From: Paracoccus sp. (in: a-proteobacteria)
GTDB lineage: Bacteria > Pseudomonadota > Alphaproteobacteria > Rhodobacterales > Rhodobacteraceae
Direction: 5' to 3'
NCBI RefSeq assembly: GCF_030538755.1
Contig: NZ_JAUNTJ010000005.1
Location: 62,001 to 126,000 of the forward strand
DNA: 64,000 bases
Under the pieces are notes generated by a model. That model saw only the letters and a list, made by a program, of their open reading frames with translations. It did no database searches and was not told where the DNA came from. Both the position numbers and the translations under genes were made by a program. This document shows positions 56,113-64,000 of this stretch, piece by piece. Each line of letters opens with the position of its first letter. Position 1 is the first letter of the stretch.

Positions 56113-57411
56113 ATGCCCAAAGTTTCGGTCATCGTTACCGCCTATAATATCGAAAAATACATCCGCCAAAGTCTGGACAGCGTGATCGGCCAGACGCTGG
56201 ATGACATCGAAATCATCGTCGTGGATGACGGGTCATCCGACGCCACCCCCGACATCATCCGCGAATATGCCGCCCGCGACAGCCGCATCCGCCCGATCCT
56301 GTTCGACCGCAACACCATCGGCGGCGTCGCCTCGGCCGCCAATGCGGGGATGGACGTGGCGACGGGCGATTATATCGGTTTTGCCGATGGCGATGATCTG
56401 TATGATCCGACCATGTTCGAAAAGCTGTGGCAGGCGGCGGAATCGACCGGCAGCGATCTGGCGATGTGCCGCTATACCCTGCTGGACGAATCCGACGGCA
56501 GCGAACATGAACCGGCGGAAACCGACCGCTGGCAGCCCTTTCCCCGGCGGACCGCGCTTGATCTGACCGACGCCACGCGCAAACAGATGCTGCGCTTTAT
56601 TTCCGTGCCATGGCGCAAGATCTATCGCCGCGATCTGGTCGAGCGGATCAACCTGCGCTTTCCGGTCGGCGATTTCTTTTTCGAGGACAACCCCTTCCAC
56701 TGGGCCTCGGTCATCGGCGGCGAACGGATCGTGCTGCTGCCGGAACGGCTGTGCAAGCATCGTGTCGCCCGCGCGGGTCAGACCATGGCCACGGTGGACG
56801 AACGCTTGCTGCGGATCTTTTATCACCACGACATCATCCACGACTGGCTGCGCCAGAACGATGCCCATGACGGCTACAAGGACGAATTGCTGCGCTGGAC
56901 GGCAGCGCAACTGTCATGGGTCAGCCAGCGTGCTGAAGGCGAGATGCAGAAACTGCTGTTCGACCGGCTGGTGCCGATCGCCGCGCAATACAGCACCGAC
57001 GATATTGCCGCCTTTGGCCACGCAAACGGGCGCGGGCGCAGCGTGCAGATGCTGGAACAGCTTGGGCGCAAGGATTTTGCCGGGTTTTCCAGGGCCGCAG
57101 GCTGGACCGGCGGTCAGACCCCGGCCCGATTGCCGGGTGCTGCACCCGGCGGCACGCTGTTGTCGCGCGGCTGGTATCACCTGCGCGCCTCGGGGCCACG
57201 GCAAACGGCGGCGATGACGGGCCGCTATCTGTCGGAACGCTTCGGGCTGAGGTCGAACACCCGCGATGCCGCGCCGCGCGACAGTGCCGACAAGATTGAC
57301 AACACCGACCTGATGGCCGCCATGGTCATCTTGCAAAAAGAGCTGCGGCTGCTGCGCGCCGAAGTCGCCGAATTGCGGCGGCGCACGCCGTCTGACGACG
57401 ATTTGTCCTGA
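56113..57411 (+). CDS. Glycosyltransferase family 2
   Basis: GT2 protein of 432 residues, paralogous in layout to the preceding one: VSVIVTAYNIEKYIRQSLDS, IEIIVVDDGSSDATPDII, AANAGMDVATGDYIGFADGDD, with the DXD motif, and SVPWRKIYRRDL plus FFFEDNPFHWAS in the acceptor region. It adds a C-terminal tail of about 100 residues ending in a probable coiled coil (ILQKELRLLRAEVAELRRR). Coupled by 18 nt to the gene before it. Confidence 0.92.
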   Translation: MPKVSVIVTAYNIEKYIRQSLDSVIGQTLDDIEIIVVDDGSSDATPDIIREYAARDSRIRPILFDRNTIGGVASAANAGMDVATGDYIGFADGDDLYDPTMFEKLWQAAESTGSDLAMCRYTLLDESDGSEHEPAETDRWQPFPRRTALDLTDATRKQMLRFISVPWRKIYRRDLVERINLRFPVGDFFFEDNPFHWASVIGGERIVLLPERLCKHRVARAGQTMATVDERLLRIFYHHDIIHDWLRQNDAHDGYKDELLRWTAAQLSWVSQRAEGEMQKLLFDRLVPIAAQYSTDDIAAFGHANGRGRSVQMLEQLGRKDFAGFSRAAGWTGGQTPARLPGAAPGGTLLSRGWYHLRASGPRQTAAMTGRYLSERFGLRSNTRDAAPRDSADKIDNTDLMAAMVILQKELRLLRAEVAELRRRTPSDDDLS

Positions 57412-57450
57412 ATTTTATTGCTGCCGCACAAGGCCGCGCCCGAAAGCACG

Positions 57451-58299
57451 ATGACCCAAGAAACGACGAAAAAACCGATCCTCTGGCTGGGTGCCCACAA
57501 GACCGGAACCACCTTTCTGCAAAATGCGCTGGAACATTCGAATGATGTTCTGAAAAAGGCCGGCTATTGCTATATGCCGCTGACAAAGTTCCGCGCGCGA
57601 TACACCCGCCCGCTGGTCTATGACGGCGACCACGGCCAGCCACATGCGCCGGTGCCGGGGATGAACCTGATCTTTGATGAAAACATCCCGGGTCTGGTTC
57701 AGGGCGCGCTCAGCCCCAGCGGGCTTTACCCGCAGGCGGCCCAGCGCAGCCAGAAGGTCGCGCAGTATTTCGGGCTGAACGCGCCGGACATCTGGTTCGG
57801 GCTGCGCGACTATGTGTCGTTTCTGCCCTCGCTGTTTTGCGAAACGCTGAAATCCATATCGTATCAGCCCTTCGTGCGGTTCTACGATCCCCAGAACCAC
57901 CCGGTGAACTGGGTCGATCTGATCGGGCGGCTGCGTCTGGCCTTTCCGGCGTCGCGCATCTGCGTCTATCAGAACGAGGCGTTGCGCGGGCGCGAAGCGG
58001 CGCTGCTGTCGGCGGCGACGGGTATTCCGGCGGCGGATTTCACCATTCCTGACGGCTCTGAGCGCCCCGGCTTTTCGCACAGGGCGGTGCGGTCGCTGTA
58101 TGACCTCAGCAAGACCCGCACGGTTGAACGGCGCGATGTGTTTGCCGCCGTGCGGCAATATCCCAAAGGGCCGAAATGGCCCGCCTTTGATCCGTTCAAT
58201 GCCGCGCGCAAGCAGGAATTATCAGCGGCTTATCAGGCGCATCTGCACGAATTGCGCAACCTCGCCGATGTCGATTTCATCGACCTCGCGGCGGGCTGA
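57451..58299 (+). CDS. Sulfotransferase-like P-loop protein
   Basis: Protein of 282 residues from the ATG at 57451. The N-terminal motif ILWLGAHKTGTTFLQNAL is the 5'-phosphosulfate-binding loop of the sulfotransferase superfamily seen in polysaccharide loci. The 3'-phosphate region would be around SRICVYQNEALRGREA. Its job may be sulfation of the glycan built by the neighbouring glycosyltransferases, but overall similarity is weak and the acceptor is unknown. A TTG at 57418 is an alternative start. Confidence 0.7.
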   Translation: MTQETTKKPILWLGAHKTGTTFLQNALEHSNDVLKKAGYCYMPLTKFRARYTRPLVYDGDHGQPHAPVPGMNLIFDENIPGLVQGALSPSGLYPQAAQRSQKVAQYFGLNAPDIWFGLRDYVSFLPSLFCETLKSISYQPFVRFYDPQNHPVNWVDLIGRLRLAFPASRICVYQNEALRGREAALLSAATGIPAADFTIPDGSERPGFSHRAVRSLYDLSKTRTVERRDVFAAVRQYPKGPKWPAFDPFNAARKQELSAAYQAHLHELRNLADVDFIDLAAG

Positions 58300-58310
58300 G
58301 CGGGGCCAGA

Positions 58311-59747
58311 TCAGGCCGCGGGCGGCAGGCGCAACGAATAATCCTCGATCCGGTTCCATCGCTGGCCAAGGCTCAGCACGCGGGCATCGGCCCCGACCGG
58401 GCCGGCGATCTGCATCCCCATCGGCAGGCGGTTCGCAGGCCCGCCGAAACCCACCGGCACCGACAGCGTGGGCAGACCAGCCAGCGAGGCGGGGACGACA
58501 ACCTCCATCCAGCGGTGATATGTGTCCATCGGCCGGTCGCCGATCTGCTGCGGCCAGCGCCAGTCCGCCGGGAACGGCCAGACCTGCGCCGAGGGCAGCG
58601 CGATCAGGTCAACCTGCGTAAACAGCCGCGCAAGGCGCTGATACCATTGCGTGCGGATCAGGCTGGCCTGATGCAGCGCCTCCAGCGTCAGGTGACGGCC
58701 CTGTTCGATTTCCCACTGCATTTCCGGTTTCAGTTGCGCCCATAGGGCCGGGTCATCGGCCAGCGCGCGGCGGCCCGTGGCGTTCAGAAAGGCGCGCAGT
58801 CCGGTCCAGCTTTGCCACAGTTGCGCGGCGGGAAAGGGTGGCGGCAGAGGGATGATCTCGGCCCCCAGTTCATCCTGCATCCGGGTCAGCGCCGCCTGAC
58901 ACAAGGGCAGGATGCCGGGTTCGGTGGCATAGGCGCCGCCCCAGTCACCCAGCCAGCCAATGCGCAGCACCCTCGGCGGGGCGGCGTCCGGCGCGGCGCG
59001 GAAATCATCGGCGGGGCGGCCAAAGGGCGTGGCCGGGTCAGGCCCGGCGATCACATCCAGCAACAGCGCCAGATCGCGCAGGCTGCGCCCCATCGGCCCG
59101 TTGGTGGCCAGCGTCGCCATAAAGCGGTCGCCCGGCCCGTCGGTGGGCACCAGCCCCCAGCTGGGCCGGAACCCATAGACCGCATTCCACGCCGCCGGGT
59201 TGCGCAGGCTGCCCATCATGTCACTGCCATCGGCCAGCGGCAGCATCCGCGCCGACAGCGCCACCGCCGCCCCACCCGACGATCCGCCCGCGCTGCGCGC
59301 GCGGTCCCACGGGTTCAGGGTGGTGCCATACACCTCGTTGAAACTATGCGAGCCAAGGCCGAATTCGGGGGTGTTGGTCTTGCCGATGATGATCGCCCCC
59401 GCCGCCCTGATCCGCGCCACCATCAGATCGTCGCGGGCAGGAATATGGTCGCGATAGATCGGGCTGCCCCAGGTCGTCACCAGCCCGCGCGTGGCCGCCA
59501 GATCCTTGATCGCCATGGGCAGGCCGTGCAGCGCACCCAGCGGACCGCCTGCGGCGCGGGCAGCATCGGCGGCGCGGGCCTCGGCCATGATCTGATCGCG
59601 CGGGCGCAACGCGACGATGGCGTTCAGCACCGGGTTCAGCGCCGCGATCCGGTCAAGGCAGGCGGCGGCCAGATCCTGCGCGCTGAACCGGCCCGCGGCC
59701 ATTCCGGCCATCGCCTGAGTGGCGGATAGCAGCGCGGGGTCAGTCAT
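58311..59747 (-). CDS. Amidase-signature family protein
   Basis: Hydrolase of 478 residues. Ser-cisSer-Lys triad: lysine in GLPMAIKDLAATRG, cis-serine in SAGGSSGGAAVALSA and nucleophile in GSDMMGSLRNPAAW. The C-terminal part shows SLAGLPTLSVPVGFGG and LPMGMQIAGP. It is close to the aryl/aliphatic amidases; the substrate cannot be told. Convergent to the sulfotransferase-like gene, 36 nt upstream of a hypothetical gene of the next cluster on the same strand. Confidence 0.92.
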   Translation of the reverse strand: MTDPALLSATQAMAGMAAGRFSAQDLAAACLDRIAALNPVLNAIVALRPRDQIMAEARAADAARAAGGPLGALHGLPMAIKDLAATRGLVTTWGSPIYRDHIPARDDLMVARIRAAGAIIIGKTNTPEFGLGSHSFNEVYGTTLNPWDRARSAGGSSGGAAVALSARMLPLADGSDMMGSLRNPAAWNAVYGFRPSWGLVPTDGPGDRFMATLATNGPMGRSLRDLALLLDVIAGPDPATPFGRPADDFRAAPDAAPPRVLRIGWLGDWGGAYATEPGILPLCQAALTRMQDELGAEIIPLPPPFPAAQLWQSWTGLRAFLNATGRRALADDPALWAQLKPEMQWEIEQGRHLTLEALHQASLIRTQWYQRLARLFTQVDLIALPSAQVWPFPADWRWPQQIGDRPMDTYHRWMEVVVPASLAGLPTLSVPVGFGGPANRLPMGMQIAGPVGADARVLSLGQRWNRIEDYSLRLPPAA

Positions 59748-59782
59748 CGGACGCGCCCCGAACCCTTGCGCCCCGAACCGGC

Positions 59783-60418
59783 TCAGCCATCGCTGCCTGC
59801 CGCCGCGCCTTGCGCCGGCTGATCCAGATGCCCGGCAATCGCACGGCCAAGAGCAAAGGCGCGCTGCTCCATGATGACCGGCGTTTCGCAGACATAGGTC
59901 AGCGACTGGCAGCGTTCGTTGAAGATCCGCTCGTCCCAGTCCAGCGCCTTTTTCTCGGCGTCAATGGCGTCGAAATCGGGCGGATCGGCGGATTCCAGTG
60001 CAGCCATGGCGGCGCGGCGGTCGTTGATCTTTTGTGTCAGCTCGACCAGCCTGACGCCATAGCGGGCGATGCCCTCGATCATGGCGGCGCGTTCGGGCTG
60101 GATCAGGTCGAACACAGCCTGCACCAGCGCGGTCAGGCGGGTGGCATCGGTTCCGGCATCCGCCGCAAAACCGGCGATCATGGTTTCCGCCTGTTCGATC
60201 GGAATGCGGCGCAGCACCCGTTGCGCGGCAAGCGCGCGGATCGCCGGATCGCGGGCCAGTTCCTGCGCCGCCTGATCCAGCACGGGGCCGGTCCAGTCCT
60301 GCGCCAGCGACAGCGACGGTTGCTTGCGCTGGATACAGGGCCATGCGGCGTCATGCGCCGGTTGCGCCTGCGCGCTGCTGGCCACCATCACAGCGGCGGC
60401 AATCACCAGATATTTCAT
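59783..60418 (-). CDS. Hypothetical secreted protein of the PQQ-associated ABC cluster
   Basis: Exported protein of 211 residues from the ATG at 60418, chosen because it overlaps the permease stop in ATGA. Signal peptide MKYLVIAAAVMVASSAQAQ. The mature part is helical and rich in Ala, Arg, Glu and Asp, with four Cys in WPCIQRK, NERCQSL and YVCETP. I recognise no family. Genomic position after an ABC permease and ATPase suggests a periplasmic role in the quinoprotein-linked system. Confidence 0.75.
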   Translation of the reverse strand: MKYLVIAAAVMVASSAQAQPAHDAAWPCIQRKQPSLSLAQDWTGPVLDQAAQELARDPAIRALAAQRVLRRIPIEQAETMIAGFAADAGTDATRLTALVQAVFDLIQPERAAMIEGIARYGVRLVELTQKINDRRAAMAALESADPPDFDAIDAEKKALDWDERIFNERCQSLTYVCETPVIMEQRAFALGRAIAGHLDQPAQGAAAGSDG

Positions 60419-61110
60419 CTTCCCCTCTTGCGGCGCATCCACAGCCCCTTGGCCGGATCATACATGAACACCGCGCCGTCGAAAAAGACCACCAAACAGC
60501 CTGGAACCACCGCCAGCGGCAGCCAGTTGACTTGAAGGTAAAGCGCAAAGCGGATCAGTTCGACCGCATGGGTGAACGGGTTCAGCGCGCAGATGTCATG
60601 CAGCAGCATCGAGGATTCCCACATCCGCCCCGACAGGATCAGCGCCAACAGCACCGCAACATAGCCCCACAGCGGCGGTTCGACCCGCCACAGCCAGGCG
60701 ATGGCCAGAAAGACATAGGCCTGCATGATCGACACCAGCACCCCCGCCGACAGCTTGGACCCCAGCAGGAACCAACGCGGAAACGGGCTGACCAGCAGCG
60801 TCCGCATGGCGCCTGTTTCGCGGTCATAGACCATGCTCAACGAGGATTGCATCCTGTTGAACAACTGGATCATCGCGACAAGGCCGGGGGTCACATAGAC
60901 TTGGTACAGCACATAGGTCTGATAGGGGGGCGTGATCGACAGGCCCAGAACGGCGCGGACCCCGGCGGCAAAGATGAACAGCCAGACCAGCGGCCGCACC
61001 AGCGCCGCCAGAAACCGCCCGCGCTGCTGGACAAAGCGCAGCATCTCGCGCCGGGTGATCCCGGCAAAGGCGGTAGCCCATGCGCGCGGCGGAAACGGCG
61101 CGGGCGTCAT
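60415..61110 (-). CDS. ABC-2 type permease of PQQ-alcohol-dehydrogenase-associated system, shortened
   Basis: Membrane protein of 231 residues: RREMLRFVQQRGRFLAALVRPLVWLF, YDRETGAMRTLLVSPFPRWF and LNPFTHAVELIRFALY are strongly conserved motifs of this permease (PedC-like). In relatives about 40 residues containing a helix pair lie between the LILSG and the WESSMLL region; here LILSG runs straight into RMWESSMLLHDIC. The protein therefore looks internally deleted in frame and may not fold as a transporter. ATGA overlaps connect it to its ATPase and the downstream hypothetical gene. The deletion is judged from memory of relatives. Confidence 0.8.
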   Translation of the reverse strand: MTPAPFPPRAWATAFAGITRREMLRFVQQRGRFLAALVRPLVWLFIFAAGVRAVLGLSITPPYQTYVLYQVYVTPGLVAMIQLFNRMQSSLSMVYDRETGAMRTLLVSPFPRWFLLGSKLSAGVLVSIMQAYVFLAIAWLWRVEPPLWGYVAVLLALILSGRMWESSMLLHDICALNPFTHAVELIRFALYLQVNWLPLAVVPGCLVVFFDGAVFMYDPAKGLWMRRKRGR

Positions 61111-61784
61111 GCGGCCACCCCGGTCAGGTCAAGAAAGGCGCGGGTCAGGCCCTGATCCCCGGCAATATCCGCCGCCCGGCCCTGTGTCAGCAGGCGGCCC
61201 CGGTGCAGGATGAACAGGTCATCCTCGGGCTGGATTTCGTCCATGACATGCGTGGCCCACAGCGCCGGAACACCCTGATCGGCGATCAGCATGCGGGTCA
61301 GGGCCAGCACCTCGGCCCGCGATTTCACATCCAGCCCCACGGTCGCTTCGTCCAGCAACAGCAGGGCGGGGCGGTGGATCAGGGCGCGGGCTATTTCCGC
61401 CCGGCGCTGCTGGCCGCCCGACAGCGCGCCGACCCTTTCGCCCGTGCGGTCGCTTAGCCCGACCTGATCCAGCACTTCGGCAATACCGTGCAGATTGGCG
61501 TGATAGGTCAGGTTCTGCGCCACGGTCAGATCGGCATCCAGCGCCCGCGACTGAAACACCACCCCCAGCCGGGCCAAAGCCTGCGCGGGCTGGCGGCGCA
61601 GATCGAACCCCGCCACCTGAATGCGGCCCGAGGTATTGTCGTAAAGCCGGGTAATCAGCGAAAACAGCGTCGTCTTGCCCGCGCCGTTCACCCCCAGAAG
61701 CGCGGCAAAGCGGCCGGGCATCATGATCCGTTCACATGCAATGGCGCGGGCGGCAATGGTGGGCCGCAACCGCGCCGGTTTCAA
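61107..61784 (-). CDS. ABC transporter ATPase of PQQ-alcohol-dehydrogenase-associated system
   Basis: ATPase of 225 residues. Walker A GVNGAGKTTLF, Q-loop VVFQSRALDADLTV, signature LSGGQQRRAEIARALI, Walker B LLLLDEATVGLD and H-loop WATHVMDE are intact. The start appears to be a TTG at 61784 directly after the previous stop. The N-terminal region before PGRFAALLG is about 12 residues shorter than usual and the segment after YHANLHG also seems short, suggesting small in-frame losses. It works with the permease encoded next. Confidence 0.82.
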   Translation of the reverse strand: MKPARLRPTIAARAIACERIMMPGRFAALLGVNGAGKTTLFSLITRLYDNTSGRIQVAGFDLRRQPAQALARLGVVFQSRALDADLTVAQNLTYHANLHGIAEVLDQVGLSDRTGERVGALSGGQQRRAEIARALIHRPALLLLDEATVGLDVKSRAEVLALTRMLIADQGVPALWATHVMDEIQPEDDLFILHRGRLLTQGRAADIAGDQGLTRAFLDLTGVAA

Positions 61785-62164
61785 TCACTGAATATGGAAC
61801 ACCGCCTGCATCGTGTCGCCCGACGATCCGGGGATCGACAGCACATGACGGCCCGGCAGAATGGCGACAAAGCTGATCCGCGCCTCGCCCGCAGCGTCGA
61901 ATTCAAGGCTGTGGATGCCCATGGGACGGATTTCGATGTCGTTGATGACCACCTCGTTCACCCAGATGGCGCGAAAGAAATCACCGCCCGACAGCGACAG
62001 CTCCTGCGTGCCGTCGGCCTGAATGGCAAGGCGGTAATAGCCGCCCGATTTCAGCTTGTATTCGCCGCCTGCCACCGGCTGGCCCGATGACAGGATCAGC
62101 GGGGCACGGCCAGCAGAGACGACAGCATCAGCGCGCCAAAGGCACGGGTCAGATTGGTTTTCAT
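61785..62164 (-). pseudogene. Small periplasmic protein with frameshift in signal peptide
   Basis: An ATG at 62164, with AAAGGAAAA ahead, starts a signal peptide (MKTNLTRAFGALMLSSLLA) that stops at 62097-62099. The neighbouring frame then supplies APLILSSGQPVAGGEYKL and the mature domain to 61785 (SLSGGDFFRAIWVNEVVIND, GIHSLEFDAAGEARISFVAI). Adding one base in the C-run (G-run on the plus strand, 62101-62104) restores a continuous protein of about 125 residues. Family unknown; conserved association with PQQ-type clusters is likely from position only. Confidence 0.72.
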
Positions 62165-62177
62165 TTTGATTTTCCTT

Positions 62178-63130
62178 TCAGTTGGGCGCGACAACCACAC
62201 CCCAGGGCTGCTGCCCCACGGGGATGGATTTGATGACGCGGTTCGCGGCCACGTCGATCACCGAAATGTCGTTGGAATTGCCGTTGGTGGTATACAGGTA
62301 TTGCTCGTCCGCATCGAAGGCCAGTTGCCAGACGCGCTGGCCGACCAGCAGATAGTCGATGACCGCATCCGTCTGCGCGTCGATCACCGCCACCCGGTTC
62401 GCCGGGCCAAGCGCGACAAACGCCTTGGAGCCGTCGCGGATGACGCGCAGGCCGACGGGCTGGATCGCCTCGGGCAGAACGCCGGGGATGTCGAAGGTGA
62501 TCTTTTTGGTGATTTCCTGCGTGGCCGGGTCGATCACACTGACGGTGCCGCCGATTTCGCTGGTGACATACAGTTTCGACCCGTCGGCGGTAAATTCGGC
62601 AAAGCGGGGGCGGCTGTTCACCAGCACATTGGCGGTGATTTCAAACGTCCCGGTGTCGATGAAATGCGCCATATTGGTGGTTTCCGAGGTGTTCACCAGC
62701 ACCCGGCCATCGGGGGAAACACCCATGCCTTCGGGTTCGACCCCCACCGGAATTTCGGCCAGCACCCGGCGTTCATGCACATCGACCACGGTGACAAGGT
62801 TGTCATCCTCGTTCGCGATATACAGCGGGTTGCCCGAAGGGTGCAGCACGAACAGCTCCGGGTCGGGAGCGGATGGCAGCGTATGGGTTTCCTGCATGGT
62901 TTCGGGATCGAACACCCGCACCAGATCGTCATCGCTGGCGCAGACATACAGTTCCTTGCCGTCCGGGCTGATGGTGATGCCGCGCGGACGGTTGCCGGCG
63001 GGGAAATGGCGATCACCTCATGCGTGGTGCCATCCAGCACGGTCACGTCATTGCCGCGTTCGTTGGTCACAAAGATACGGTTGGCCATGGCGGTGGAGAT
63101 GGTCAGCACAATGGCCTATGGCAGTTTCAT
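62178..63130 (-). pseudogene. PQQ-associated YVTN beta-propeller protein with stop codon and frameshift
   Basis: From the ATG at 63130, behind AAAGGGGAACGC, codon 5 is TAG (63116-63118). The signal-peptide residues (AIVLTISTAMA) and the first propeller strand IFVTNERGNDVTVLDG continue in the same frame. At about 63006 one base is missing, after which the other frame carries the rest: NRPRGITISPDGKELYV, then seven-fold repeats such as PLYIANEDDNLVTVVDVHER and YLYTTNGNSNDISVIDV to 62178. Intact relatives are periplasmic propellers associated with PQQ-dependent dehydrogenases. Two lesions make it inactive unless sequencing is at fault. Confidence 0.85.
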
Positions 63131-63142
63131 GCGTTCCCCTTT

Positions 63143-63676
63143 TCAGAACTGACAGGTGGTTTCGGGGCGGTCGGTGCCCATGGTATCCAGCGCGCTGGTC
63201 TGGTGCAGATACTGATCCTGCGGGCTGACGCCGGTCATCAGCAGCCCCGTGGTCAGCAGGATCGGCTGGCGAACCTGATGATCCCGGTCACGAACCGTCA
63301 GCTTTTGCCCCTTGAAGCCCGCCACGTCGAAACTGTCCGACAGGATATAGTCGCGGATCACCCCCGGATCGGCCCGGCTGGTGCGCGTCGCCGCCTCGCC
63401 GATCATGCGCAGCACCGGCCATGTCTGATAATCGACCTCGCGGATATTGCGGTTGGCCAGACGTTCAAAGCGGTTCTGGAACCGGGTCGCGCCCCATGCC
63501 TCCATCGCGGGGTGCCAACTGCGCGCCTCCATTTCGGCGGCGGCGGTATCGGGGCTGGCCGTCACCTCGACCGCCTCGAAATCCTGCCCCATAAAGCGGC
63601 CGGTGGTGTCGATCGGAAATCTGTGCATCTCTCTACCCTTGCCCGGATGTTCGGCGAAAAAATCCACGCCCGGCAA
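63143..63676 (-). pseudogene. C-terminal part of PQQ-associated ABC substrate-binding protein
   Basis: From about 63517 down to 63143 the frame matches the end of the branched-chain-type binding protein found with this ABC system: RSWHPAMEAWGATRFQNRF, WPVLRMIGEAATRT, FDVAGFKGQKLTVRD, VSPQDQYLHQTSALDTMG and TDRPETTCQ. The N-terminal 250 or more residues and the signal peptide are absent; upstream residues to 63676 do not resemble them and the divergent DUF gene begins 89 nt further. It lies 12 nt from the propeller start. Confidence 0.78.
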
Positions 63677-63765
63677 GCCTGATATTGTTCCCGCCGGTTC
63701 GGGAAGATTTGGATCAGCCCTTTGTCGTATGGACGCGCCGCGCGGCGCTGACGCATGGTTGCATC

Positions 63766-64000
63766 ATGCAAAACCTGATGCGTCTGATCGCTGTGATCGC
63801 CAGCCTGATCCTGACCGCCCTGACTGCCGCAGCGGACCCGTTGCGCGTGCCGGTGGCCGGCTCTGTGCCCGAACCGGGCATTGCCGCCTGGTTCGGCATT
63901 CACCTGATCGACACCTCGACCGAGGGAGCGATCAACGGCGTGCGCGCCGATGAAACCGCCCGCATCGCGGCAACCAGTGCCTATATCGCCCAAAACCTGA
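63766..64000 (+). CDS. DUF3280/DUF2380-like secreted protein, N-terminal part (cut by window edge)
   Basis: An ATG at 63766 starts an open frame that leaves the window after 78 residues. Signal peptide MQNLMRLIAVIASLILTALTAA, then FGIHLIDTSTEGAINGVRAD, which matches the F-x-L-x-D-T-S-x-E-G motif of DUF3280 proteins that accompany PQQ-dependent alcohol oxidation genes. It is divergent from the broken binding-protein gene. An ATG at 63778 is an alternative start. Confidence 0.72.
   Translation, partial: MQNLMRLIAVIASLILTALTAAADPLRVPVAGSVPEPGIAAWFGIHLIDTSTEGAINGVRADETARIAATSAYIAQNL

Overview
The window is high-GC, densely coded DNA from an alphaproteobacterium, most probably a Rhodobacteraceae member of the Paracoccus type. 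This rests on the urease gene order ureD-A-J-B-C-E-F-G followed by urtA-urtB, several tripartite (Tct) and TRAP transporters, a hydroxyproline-betaine type Rieske locus, and a PQQ-alcohol-dehydrogenase-associated ABC cluster. No rRNA, tRNA, CRISPR array or intact insertion sequence was seen.

Layout. 1-8 kb (minus): urease operon and the start of a urea ABC transporter. 8.1-8.9 kb: a HpcH/HpaI aldolase, then about 580 bp without a recognisable gene. 9.5-17.6 kb (minus): a sugar-acid operon with TctCBA uptake, an IlvD/Edd dehydratase, a DHDPS-family dehydratase, an RraA-like protein and 2-oxoglutarate semialdehyde dehydrogenase. It faces a tandem GntR pair across a near-perfect 20-bp palindrome. 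19-23.8 kb: a tartrate/D-malate type module (glycerate kinase, TtuC-like dehydrogenase, LysR, SLC13 carrier). 23.9-30.5 kb: LysR, DUF1445 protein, TRAP transporter, DUF2848 protein and amidase, an uncharacterised catabolic operon. 30.8-31.5 kb: a YiiX-like protein that appears to have lost its catalytic residues.

31.9-44.4 kb is a hydroxyproline-betaine/hydroxyproline catabolic locus: betaine-type ABC transporter, GntR, aldehyde dehydrogenase, DHDPS-family deaminase, FAD oxidoreductase, remnants of a 4-hydroxyproline epimerase and of the betaine 2-epimerase HpbD, LysR, and a Rieske demethylase with its reductase. The transporter, GntR, LysR, deaminase and Rieske pair look intact. The aldehyde dehydrogenase is frameshifted, the oxidoreductase has an internal deletion and both epimerases are wrecked. 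The product that locus would make, 2-oxoglutarate semialdehyde, is also the intermediate of the intact sugar-acid operon at 9.5 kb, so the intact dehydrogenase there could in principle substitute.

44.5-53.5 kb: a translationally coupled operon of peptide-type ABC transporter, FAD-linked hydroxyacid dehydrogenase and HDAC-like deacetylase, with a LysR gene. 53.8-58.3 kb: UDP-glucose dehydrogenase, two family-2 glycosyltransferases and a sulfotransferase-like protein, a surface-polysaccharide set. 58.3-59.7 kb: an amidase. 59.8-64 kb: the PQQ-associated ABC cluster, where the beta-propeller, the substrate-binding protein and a small periplasmic protein are broken and the permease looks internally deleted.

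The strongest overall observation is this clustering of broken genes in two catabolic/redox loci. Three of the lesions are single-base deletions, so sequencing error must be excluded. The truncations and large deletions cannot be explained that way.
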